From contig JAVEEO010000347.1 in assembly GCA_030840415.1 (NCBI GenBank), positions 1 to 20,540 of the forward strand: 20,540 nucleotides of DNA, given 5' to 3'. Under the pieces are notes generated by a model, which was given only the letters and a program-made list of their open reading frames with translations, made no database searches and had not been told where the DNA came from. Below, piece by piece: positions 8,106 through 14,698 of this stretch (position 1 is its first letter; every line of letters begins with the position of its first letter). The position numbers and the translations under genes are program-made. The DNA is from Pseudonocardiales bacterium. Its GTDB lineage: Bacteria; Actinomycetota; Actinomycetes; Mycobacteriales; Jatrophihabitantaceae.

Positions 8106-8120
8106 TTGCCAGCTGACCGA

Positions 8121-8175
8121 GTGGGCCAAAAAACGCCCACCACATCGCGACCGGGGACATACCGATCCCGGTCGC
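8121..8175 (+). promoter_or_regulatory. two consecutive hairpins in the leader of the TerC-like gene
   Basis: Hairpin A pairs 8121-8126 (GTGGGC) with 8135-8140 (GCCCAC) around an A-rich 8-nt loop. Hairpin B pairs 8147-8155 (GCGACCGGG) with 8167-8175 (CCCGGTCGC), a perfect 9-bp stem with an 11-nt loop. Together they fill most of the 91-bp gap between terD copy 2 and the TerC-like gene. They could be a terminator or attenuator that reduces downstream expression, or an RNA-level switch. The known manganese riboswitch upstream of some TerC genes (yybP-ykoY) was looked for and its conserved core was not seen. Confidence 0.55.
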
Positions 8176-8196
8176 TTAGCAGATAGCGAAGCTTTC

Positions 8197-9360
8197 ATGG
8201 TTTTGAGAACGTTCGGTGGCTCGTTCGGTGTCACCGCGGTCGGACTGATCCTGGCCTTCCTGTATGGCGGCACCACCGGCGTGGCGGTCGCCGCCATCCT
8301 GATCGTGCTGGAGATCTCGGTCTCCTTCGACAACGCCGTGGTCAACGCCACCGTGCTCGGTGAGCTCAGCGCGTTCTGGCAGAAGCTGTTCCTGACCCTC
8401 GGCGTGCTGATCGCGGTGTTCGGCATGCGGCTGGCGTTCCCGCTGATCATCGTCGGGATCACCGCGCACCTGTCACCGGCCGAGGCGGTGCACCTGGCCC
8501 TGGAGAAGGGCAGCGTGCACACGCCGGGCACCTACGCCAACCTGTTGCACGAGGCACACCCGGCGATCGCCGCCTTCGGTGGCATGTTCCTGCTGATGCT
8601 GTTCCTCGACTTCATCTTCGAAGAGCGCGACATCACCTGGCTGTCCTGGCTGGAGCGGCCGCTGGGCCGGATCGGCAAGCTCGACCAGCTGTCGGTGGTG
8701 GTCGCCAGCGTGCTGCTGCTGATCGCCGCGACCCAGTTCGCTCCCGAGGACAAGGTGATCAGCGTGCTGATGTCCGGCGTGCTGGGCATGGTCACCTACA
8801 TCATGGTCAACGGCCTCAGCGGCCTGCTCGAGGAACACGAGGAGGCCCGCGAGGAGGCCGAGCGGGACAACGACGACGGCACCGCGCTGGCGCCCGAAGC
8901 CGCCCCGATCAGCCGGGCCAGGGCCACCGGCCAGCTGGCGGTCAAGACCGGCAAGGCAGCCTTCTTCTCCTTCCTGTACCTCGAAGTCCTGGACGCCTCG
9001 TTCAGCTTCGACGGCGTGATCGGCGCCTTCGCCATCACCTCGGACCCGATCATCATCGCCATCGGCCTGGGCGTCGGCGCGATGTACATCCGCTCGCTGA
9101 CGGTCTACCTGGTGCGCAAGGGCACCCTGGCCGACTACGTCTATCTCGAGCACGGCGCGCTGTGGGCGATCGGCTCACTGGCGGTGCTGCTGCTGCTCAC
9201 CATCCGCTACGAGATCCCCGAGGTGGTCACCGGCCTGATCGGGGTCGGGTTCATCGGCGCCGCCTTCCTGTCCTCCGTCCGTCGCAACCGGCGCCTGGAC
9301 GGCACTGCGTCCGGCCCCGGTGCCACCTCCGAGCTCGACGCGGCGCCCGCCGCGGTCTGA
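8197..9360 (+). CDS. DUF475/TerC-like integral membrane protein
   Basis: This 387-residue membrane protein belongs to the DUF475 branch related to TerC; TerC partners TerD proteins at the membrane, and TerC-like proteins are linked to metal efflux. Two internally repeated halves each carry the family's acidic membrane motif: LEISVSFDNAVVNA (E39, D45, N46) and LEVLDASFSFDGVIG (E263, D266, D272). About eight or nine hydrophobic segments are visible. A charged cytoplasmic-looking loop near residues 207-226 (LLEEHEEAREEAERDNDDG) joins the halves, and the C-terminal tail is Ala/Gly-rich. I chose the ATG at 8197 because the hydrophobic family N-terminus begins there (MVLRTFGGSFGVTAVGL); the frame is open further upstream but reads into terD sequence. 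The ribosome site is weak (GCGAAG), and the two hairpins just upstream may affect translation. Confidence 0.87.
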   Translation: MVLRTFGGSFGVTAVGLILAFLYGGTTGVAVAAILIVLEISVSFDNAVVNATVLGELSAFWQKLFLTLGVLIAVFGMRLAFPLIIVGITAHLSPAEAVHLALEKGSVHTPGTYANLLHEAHPAIAAFGGMFLLMLFLDFIFEERDITWLSWLERPLGRIGKLDQLSVVVASVLLLIAATQFAPEDKVISVLMSGVLGMVTYIMVNGLSGLLEEHEEAREEAERDNDDGTALAPEAAPISRARATGQLAVKTGKAAFFSFLYLEVLDASFSFDGVIGAFAITSDPIIIAIGLGVGAMYIRSLTVYLVRKGTLADYVYLEHGALWAIGSLAVLLLLTIRYEIPEVVTGLIGVGFIGAAFLSSVRRNRRLDGTASGPGATSELDAAPAAV

Positions 9361-9403
9361 GTGCCCCTTCGCCAGACCCAGTCCATCAAGAAAGCAGGCC
9401 ACC

Positions 9404-10096
9404 ATGGGAATCGACTACACCAAGCGCCCGGCAGCACAGCCGGCCCAGCCGCCCCAGTCGGGACAGGCGGCTCCGGTCTCGCTGTCCAAGGTCACCCTGA
9501 CCAAGTCCGCGCCCACGGTGTCGCTGACCAAACAGGGTTCCTCGACCGGCATCCTTCGGGTGAACCTGAACTGGAACGCCAAGCCGGGCGGTGGTGGCGG
9601 CGGCCTGTTCAAGCGGTCCGCGCCGACCCTGGATCTGGACCTCGGCTGCCTGTACGAGTTCACCGACGGCAGCAAGGGAGTCGTGCAGGCACTCGGCAAC
9701 GCCTTCCAGGCCAGCCCCCGCGGCGTTGCCGAACCGGTGATCCGGCTGGACGGCGACGACCGCTCGGGAACCAACGCCGAGGGCGAGAACCTGCTCATCA
9801 ACCTCGGCTACGCCAACCAGATCAAGCGGGTGCTGGTGTTCGCGCTGATATACCAGGGCGCGGCCAACTGGGCCGCCGCCGACGGCGTGGTGACCCTGTA
9901 CCCGGCCACCGGCCCGCAGGTCGAGGTCCGGCTGGACGAGACCCGCGACGGTGCCCGGATCTGCGGCATCGCGCTGCTGGAGAGCAACAACGGCGAGCTG
10001 TCCGTCCGGCGCGAGGTCAACTACATCGACGGCAGCCAGAGCGCGCTGGACCGGGCCTACGGCTGGGGCATGAACTGGGCGCCGGGGCGCAAGTAA
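9404..10096 (+). CDS. TerA-like tellurium resistance protein
   Basis: This 230-residue cytoplasmic protein of the TerA/TerD superfamily follows the TerC-like gene by 43 bp. A basic, Pro/Gln-rich N-terminus (MGIDYTKRPAAQPAQPPQ) leads into two LTK motifs (KVTLTKSAPTVSLTK) and then the TerD-type beta-sandwich. Acidic residues suited to metal binding are kept: DLDLG (D77, D79) and RLDGDDRSG (D116, D118, D119) followed by EGENLLINL. It ends with the family signature AYGWGMNWAPGRK. I chose the ATG at 9404 since the family N-terminus starts there; the open frame to 9320 would overlap the TerC-like gene and adds a low-complexity leader. It probably acts with TerD, TerC and TelA in the membrane-linked stress complex. 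Confidence 0.87.
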   Translation: MGIDYTKRPAAQPAQPPQSGQAAPVSLSKVTLTKSAPTVSLTKQGSSTGILRVNLNWNAKPGGGGGGLFKRSAPTLDLDLGCLYEFTDGSKGVVQALGNAFQASPRGVAEPVIRLDGDDRSGTNAEGENLLINLGYANQIKRVLVFALIYQGAANWAAADGVVTLYPATGPQVEVRLDETRDGARICGIALLESNNGELSVRREVNYIDGSQSALDRAYGWGMNWAPGRK

Positions 10097-10134
10097 CCTC
10101 GCACCCGTACCCCTCAACCTGAAGGAGTTCCGCG

Positions 10135-11364
10135 ATGTCTGACCTCGACCTCGGTTCGGGCGCCACCCCGACGGCCGGCCCCGGCGCGGCGCCGGCCGGC
10201 AACGCCCTGGTGCTGGCGCCGCCACCGCCGGTGGTCGTGGTGGAGAAGGAGCAGGCCGCCGGCGCGGTGCCGGTGGACAGCACCCGTCAGCTGGAGCTGC
10301 GCTCCCGTGCCGAGGGTTTCGCCCAGGAGCTGGCCGCCCTGGACGCCAATTCGCCGGCCTTCACCGAGAAGATCAACGCGATCACCTCGATGGGCGAGCA
10401 GGACATGCGGGCCTCGGCCAGCGTCTCCAACCGGATGCTGGACCGGCCGGCGGCGGCACTGAACGCCGGAAAGGGACGCGGTGGGGCCGACGCCCAGTCC
10501 CGGGTCGCCGGCAGCCTGCTGGAGCTGCGCCAGACCGTCACCGAGCTCGATCCCAACCGGGCCGACCTGAGCGGGGCGAAGAAGGTGCTGAAGTTCCTGC
10601 CCGGCGGTGACAAGGTGCAGCGCTACTTCGCCAAGTACGAGTCGGCCCAGACCCAGCTCAACGCGATCATCAAGTCGCTGCAGTCGGGCCAGGACGAGCT
10701 GCGCAAGGACAACGCCAGCATCGACACCGAGAAGGCCAACATGTGGGCCACCATGGGCAAGCTCAGCGAGTACAACGAGCTCGCCGGTGCCCTGGACGCG
10801 GCCGTCGAGGAGAAGATCGCCCAGCTGCAGGCAGCCGGTGACAGCAAGAAGGCCGACGCCCTGAAGGCCGACGCGCTGTTCCCGATCCGCCAGCGCCGGC
10901 AGGACATCATGACCCAGATGGCCGTGGCGGTGCAGGGCTACATGGCGCTGGACCTGGTGCGCAAGAACAACCTCGAGCTGATCAAGGGCGTCGACCGGGC
11001 CCAGACCACCACCATCGCCGCGCTGCGCACCGCGATCATCGTCTCGCAGGCGCTGTCGCGGCAGAAGCTGGTGCTCGAGCAGATCACCGCCCTGAACGCC
11101 ACCACCTCCGACCTGATCGAGCGGACCTCGGAGCAGCTGCGGATCCAGGGCGGCCAGATCAACCAGCAGGCCGCCTCCTCGACCGTCGAGGTGGCCAAGC
11201 TGCAGGCCGCCTTCGACAACGTCTTCGCCACCATGGACGCCCTGGACACCTTCCGGGCGCAGGCGACCGATTCGATGGCAGCGACCGTGCAGGCGCTGGA
11301 GGGCCAGATCCAGCGGGCCAAGCCCTACCTGGAGCGCACCCGGCAGGGTGAGCTGAACGGCTGA
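10135..11364 (+). CDS. telA: toxic anion resistance protein, TelA family
   Basis: This 409-residue cytoplasmic protein is rich in long charged helices and matches the TelA/YceH family, associated with resistance to tellurite and other toxic anions and cell-envelope agents; the mechanism is unknown. The first 45 residues are a Pro/Ala/Val-rich disordered leader, then helical segments run almost to the end, with typical family stretches such as FLPGGDKVQRYFAKYESAQ and QRRQDIMTQMAVAVQGYMAL. The start is the ATG at 10135 with an AAGGAG site 7 nt upstream. It is 38 bp from the TerA-like gene, so both are probably in one transcript. Confidence 0.92.
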   Translation: MSDLDLGSGATPTAGPGAAPAGNALVLAPPPPVVVVEKEQAAGAVPVDSTRQLELRSRAEGFAQELAALDANSPAFTEKINAITSMGEQDMRASASVSNRMLDRPAAALNAGKGRGGADAQSRVAGSLLELRQTVTELDPNRADLSGAKKVLKFLPGGDKVQRYFAKYESAQTQLNAIIKSLQSGQDELRKDNASIDTEKANMWATMGKLSEYNELAGALDAAVEEKIAQLQAAGDSKKADALKADALFPIRQRRQDIMTQMAVAVQGYMALDLVRKNNLELIKGVDRAQTTTIAALRTAIIVSQALSRQKLVLEQITALNATTSDLIERTSEQLRIQGGQINQQAASSTVEVAKLQAAFDNVFATMDALDTFRAQATDSMAATVQALEGQIQRAKPYLERTRQGELNG

Positions 11365-11424
11365 GCGCCGGCCGGAGAAGAATGGAGGCACCAGTAGTGC
11401 TTCCCTGCGACGAAACGGACGATC

Positions 11425-11940
11425 ATGACCTGGTTCCGGAGGCTGCTACCGCCGACGGCGCCCCTTGTGCCGCCGGTGCAGCCGGTGCCGCCGGCTTCGG
11501 ACCCGGCCGCCGACTCCGATGACCCGGCGGCGCTGCGTGCCAGCCTGGCCGGGCTCGTCCGGTTCGTCAACCAGAACTCCGGCAGGCTGCCGGGTGAATC
11601 GGTGGTCACTGCCCGCCGGATCGCCGACCTGCTGCGTGAGGTGATCGACACCTCCGAGGTCCGGCCACTGGACATCTACGCGGTCATCTCGGTCAAGGGC
11701 ATCCTGCACGACTACCTGCCGACCACCCTGCGCGGTTTCCTGGCACTCGACCCCGCCCAGTCGACGGTGCCCCGGCCGTCCGGGCGCACCCCGGTCGAGT
11801 CGTTGCAGGAGCAGTTGGAGTCGTTGCTGGACGAGGCCGCCAGCCTGCTCAGCGCCGCCCAGGCGCAGGACGCCGACGCGTTGCTGACCCAGGGCAGCTT
11901 CCTGCGCACCAAGTTCTCCGGATCGGACCTGGATCTGTGA
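11425..11940 (+). CDS. Ter-cluster-associated protein of unknown function
   Basis: This is a 171-residue soluble protein with a Pro-rich N-terminus (residues 8-30), a helical centre with a well-preserved core (ADLLREVIDTSEVRPLDIYAVISVKGILHDYLPTTL region, 72-106), and a strongly patterned C-terminal tail ending in LRTKFSGSDLDL. I believe similar proteins accompany TelA in other actinobacterial ter clusters, but it has no established function. The centre and tail look constrained, in contrast to the variable Pro-rich head. The ATG at 11425 is the only possible start in frame (a stop occurs at 11395-11397). Its own ribosome site is poor, while a strong GGAGG lies 36 nt upstream at 11384-11388. 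It follows telA by 60 bp. Confidence 0.78.
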   Translation: MTWFRRLLPPTAPLVPPVQPVPPASDPAADSDDPAALRASLAGLVRFVNQNSGRLPGESVVTARRIADLLREVIDTSEVRPLDIYAVISVKGILHDYLPTTLRGFLALDPAQSTVPRPSGRTPVESLQEQLESLLDEAASLLSAAQAQDADALLTQGSFLRTKFSGSDLDL

Positions 11941-12061
11941 GCGCGACGGCCGTGGGTGCCGGACGGGTGGGTAGACACCCGGCCTCGGTCTGCCGGCGCC
12001 CGGACGTCGAGGCCGTGAACAGCGTGACCATCGACCTCGCTCGAGCAGGGGCCGGCCGATA
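11941..12061. other. spacer between the sensor block and the enzyme block
   Basis: This 121-bp gap separates the TelA-associated gene from the second operon-like run. A 7-bp inverted repeat (11981-11987 GGCCTCG with 12008-12014 CGAGGCC) encloses a 20-nt GC-rich loop and could be a terminator or operator. It is the largest gap from here to the end of the SerRS gene, so a promoter for the enzyme block may lie here, though I found none that is convincing. Confidence 0.3.
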
Positions 12062-12625
12062 ATGGCGACCATGAAGCGCGGCTCGAACGTCGCCCTGACC
12101 CGCGAGATACCCGACCTCACCGGCCTGGTTCTCGGGGTGCGCTGGGACACCGGACCTGAGAAGGCGCTGGCCGACCACCTGGTGGTCGCGACCATCCTGT
12201 GCGATGAGCACAGCAAGGCGTTGTCGGACGAGCACTTCGTGTTCTTCAACCAGCTGTCCGAGCCGTCGATGACGGTGAGCCAACTGGAACAGGCGATGGG
12301 TCCGGACGCCGAGCAGATCGAGGTCCAGCTGACCGCGGTGCCGGCCGAGGTGAGCCGGATCGTGGTGGTGCTCTACCTCAACGAGGGCATGGGGCTGCGG
12401 CGCAGCCTGGGGCAGCTGCGCGAGTGCGTCCTGCGGGTGCTGAACCTGGCCGACAACGCCGAGCTGGTTCGCTCGGAGAACCTGGCCGACTCCCTCGACG
12501 GCGAGACGGCGATGACGCTGGGTGAGGTGTACCGCCACCAGGGCGACTGGAAGTTCAAGGTGATCGGCGAGGGCTACTCCACCGGTGTCGCGGGGCTGGC
12601 CAAGGACTACGGGATCACCCTGTGA
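12062..12625 (+). CDS. diverged TerD family protein lacking key acidic residues
   Basis: This 187-residue protein keeps the TerD fold signature throughout: GSNVALTR near the start, ALSDEHFVFFNQLSEP, PAEVSRIVVV, GQLRECVLRVLN, GETAMTLGEVYRHQGDWKF and GYSTGVAGLAKDYGITL at the end. Unlike the two canonical copies, the metal-site segments are lost: FDLDASA becomes DHLVVAT (residues 38-44), and the [13 protein letters not shown] loop becomes a sequence ending GPDAE (80-84). It may not bind calcium in the usual way. The start is ATG 12062 with AGGGG 10 nt upstream; ATG 12071 is an alternative. The end overlaps the next gene by 4 bp, placing it in the enzyme operon. Confidence 0.88.
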   Translation: MATMKRGSNVALTREIPDLTGLVLGVRWDTGPEKALADHLVVATILCDEHSKALSDEHFVFFNQLSEPSMTVSQLEQAMGPDAEQIEVQLTAVPAEVSRIVVVLYLNEGMGLRRSLGQLRECVLRVLNLADNAELVRSENLADSLDGETAMTLGEVYRHQGDWKFKVIGEGYSTGVAGLAKDYGITL

Positions 12626-13524
12626 GCATCGACGTATTCGCGCCGGACCAGGCCCCGGCCCGAACCGACCTGCCGTTCCTGCGGCACCGGGCCCGGCCCC
12701 GCCCCCCGGTTGCCCGGGCGGCGGCGGGCTCGGCCGGCCTGGACCTGTCGGCTCCGGCACCGGCTGCGCGGCCGCCGGCCGCCCGGCCGGCTGAGAGCTC
12801 TGCCGGCTTGGCTCTGTCGCGTCCGGTTGCTCGGCCGGCGGCGGGTTCGGCCAGCCTGGATCTGTCGACCCCGCCGCCGGCGGCAGCTCCCGCGGCAGGT
12901 CCCGCGGCCGCGCCCGCGCCGGGCCGCCCGGCGCGCCGGCAGCCGGTCCGCCCGCTGCCCCGGGCTCGTTCCGGTGAACGCACATTGCTCACCCCGAAGG
13001 CCCCGACGATCACCCTGACCCGGCTGCAGAGCGGTGTCGGCGTCCTGACCATCGAGGCGGCCTGCTCGGCGGCGGTGGGTGACCTGCGGATCGGTGCCGC
13101 CTACCAGCTGGCCGACGGCCACAGCTCGCTGGTGTCGCGGACCGGCGGCATCACCGCCGCCCCGCGCGACTCTCGGCGTCCGGTGATCCTCGCCCGGGCC
13201 GACCGGTACGAGCGGTTGCTGATCGACCTGCGTCAGAACCGGCAGCTGGAGCGGCTGGTGGTGTTCGCGTTCTCCGAGTCCGGGGGACAGCTGAACTGGA
13301 GTGGCACCCTGGTCACCAGTACGGCCGGTGGCGGCCGGGTCGAGCTGCCGCTGGACCGCCCCGCATCGCCAGGGGTGATGGTGCTGCTGTCGATCTTCAA
13401 CGTGCACGGCGAGTTCGTGGTGCGGGCGGAGATGGAGACCATTGCCGGCCCGATCCGCGCCGCCGTGCAGGCTTACGGCTTCGACCGGATCAGCTGGCTC
13501 GACGACCGCACCCCGGTGGCCTGA
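12622..13524 (+). CDS. TerA-like protein with Pro/Ala-rich repeat N-terminus
   Basis: The protein has 300 residues. The first 115 or so are Pro/Ala/Arg-rich and probably disordered, with three copies of a short motif: GSAGLDLSAP (36-45), SSAGLALSRP (59-68) and GSASLDLSTP (75-84). After an LTPKAPTITLTR segment comes a TerA/TerD-type beta-sandwich that parallels the TerA-like protein at 9404-10096 (RLVVFAFSESGGQLNWSG, VMVLLSIFNVHGEFVVRAEM). The DLDLG and DGDDRSG acidic residues of that relative are replaced by DLRIG and LARADRY. The GTG start at 12622 overlaps the upstream stop as GTGA, indicating translational coupling with the diverged TerD. Confidence 0.8.
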   Translation: MSIDVFAPDQAPARTDLPFLRHRARPRPPVARAAAGSAGLDLSAPAPAARPPAARPAESSAGLALSRPVARPAAGSASLDLSTPPPAAAPAAGPAAAPAPGRPARRQPVRPLPRARSGERTLLTPKAPTITLTRLQSGVGVLTIEAACSAAVGDLRIGAAYQLADGHSSLVSRTGGITAAPRDSRRPVILARADRYERLLIDLRQNRQLERLVVFAFSESGGQLNWSGTLVTSTAGGGRVELPLDRPASPGVMVLLSIFNVHGEFVVRAEMETIAGPIRAAVQAYGFDRISWLDDRTPVA

Positions 13525-13537
13525 GGACGCGGCGGCC

Positions 13538-14698
13538 ATGCGCCATTTCGACTTCCTGTCCGAGGCCGACCGGAACCGGCTGTTCTTCCGGCCGCCGCAG
13601 CCGTTCAGCGTCCACGACGACCTCAGCGTGCTGGGCATGGCGCTGGGAGCCACCCTCTACAGCCCGGCCACCCGTCCGACGCTGGTCGCCGATCTCGCCA
13701 AGCGGGCCGCCCAAGGCGTGACCAGCACGGTGATCTGCCTGGAGGACTCCATACCGGACGAGGCGGTGCCCGCCGCCGAGCAGAACGTTCTTGCCCAGCT
13801 GCGCGCCTATGCCGACTCGGGTGCGAGGCGGCCGCTGGTCTTCATCCGGGTCCGCTCAGCCGACCAGATCCCGATGATCGTTACCGGTCTCGGTGCGCAG
13901 CTGCCGATCCTGGCCGGCTTCGTGCTGCCCAAGTTCACCGACGAGAACGGGGCGCGCTACCTCGACGCGGTCAGCGACGCCAGCTTGGCCACCGGGCACC
14001 GGCTGCTGGCGATGCCGGTGCTGGAGGCGCCGTCGATCATCTACGCCGAGTCCCGCACCGAGGTGCTGCTGCAGGTGCGCCAGTTGCTGAACAAGCACCG
14101 CCAGAACGTGGTGGCGGTCCGGATCGGTGCCACCGACCTCAGCTCGGCGTTCGGCCTGCGCCGCGCGAGTGACCTGACCATCTACGACGTCCGGGTGGTG
14201 GCCGACGTGATCGCCGACGTGGTCAACGTCCTGGGCCGGGCCGACGATACCGGCTTCGTGGTGACCGGGGCGGTCTGGGAGTACTTCTCCGGCACCGAGC
14301 GGATGTTCAAGCCGCAGCTTCGCGAGGCGCCGTTCATCGAGGCCTCCGAACGGGCGTTGCGGGCCGAGCTGATCGCCCGCGATCTCGACGGCCTGATCCG
14401 GGAGGTGGCGCTGGACAAGGCCAACGGCCTGACCGGCAAGACCGTCATCCATCCCAGCCACGTGGCCGCCGTCCATGCCCTGTCGGTGGTGACCCACGAG
14501 GAGTACTGCGATGCCCGCGACGTGCTCGGCACCCGGTCCGGTGGCGGGGTGGCGTCCTCGGCGTACGGCAACAAGATGAACGAGTCGAAGCCGCACTCGG
14601 CCTGGGCCCGGCGCACCGCGCTGCGAGCCGCGGTGTTCGGTGTGGCGCACGCCGAGACCTCCTTCGTCGACCTGCTCGGCGCCGGGCTGCACCAGTGA
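13538..14698 (+). CDS. CitE-like HpcH/HpaI aldolase/citrate lyase family enzyme
   Basis: This 386-residue enzyme of the HpcH/HpaI aldolase fold (COG2301/CitE-like) would cleave or form a C-C bond using Mg and an acyl or keto-acid substrate. Visible family features are GATLYSPATRP near the N-terminus, the metal-linked CLEDS (E69, D70), FIRVRS, FVLPKFT, VRIGATDLSSAFGLRR (D200) and GKTVIHPSHV towards the end. Published analysis of ter systems places such an aldolase in a module predicted to make a nucleoside-like metabolite. I chose the ATG at 13538, where MRHFDFLSEADR begins, with GAGGA 10 nt upstream; the open frame to 13442 overlaps the previous gene. It lies 13 bp after that gene and overlaps the next by 4 bp. 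Confidence 0.87.
   Translation: MRHFDFLSEADRNRLFFRPPQPFSVHDDLSVLGMALGATLYSPATRPTLVADLAKRAAQGVTSTVICLEDSIPDEAVPAAEQNVLAQLRAYADSGARRPLVFIRVRSADQIPMIVTGLGAQLPILAGFVLPKFTDENGARYLDAVSDASLATGHRLLAMPVLEAPSIIYAESRTEVLLQVRQLLNKHRQNVVAVRIGATDLSSAFGLRRASDLTIYDVRVVADVIADVVNVLGRADDTGFVVTGAVWEYFSGTERMFKPQLREAPFIEASERALRAELIARDLDGLIREVALDKANGLTGKTVIHPSHVAAVHALSVVTHEEYCDARDVLGTRSGGGVASSAYGNKMNESKPHSAWARRTALRAAVFGVAHAETSFVDLLGAGLHQ

Noticed and set aside
8106..8196. yybP-ykoY manganese riboswitch before the TerC-like gene
   Set aside because: The conserved core sequences of that riboswitch are not present; only two simple hairpins are seen.
12015..12041. GTGAAC-N17-CGCT as a second ECF-type promoter before the diverged terD
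   Set aside because: The -10 match is weak and the implied start would fall at or inside the ribosome site of the ATG at 12062.
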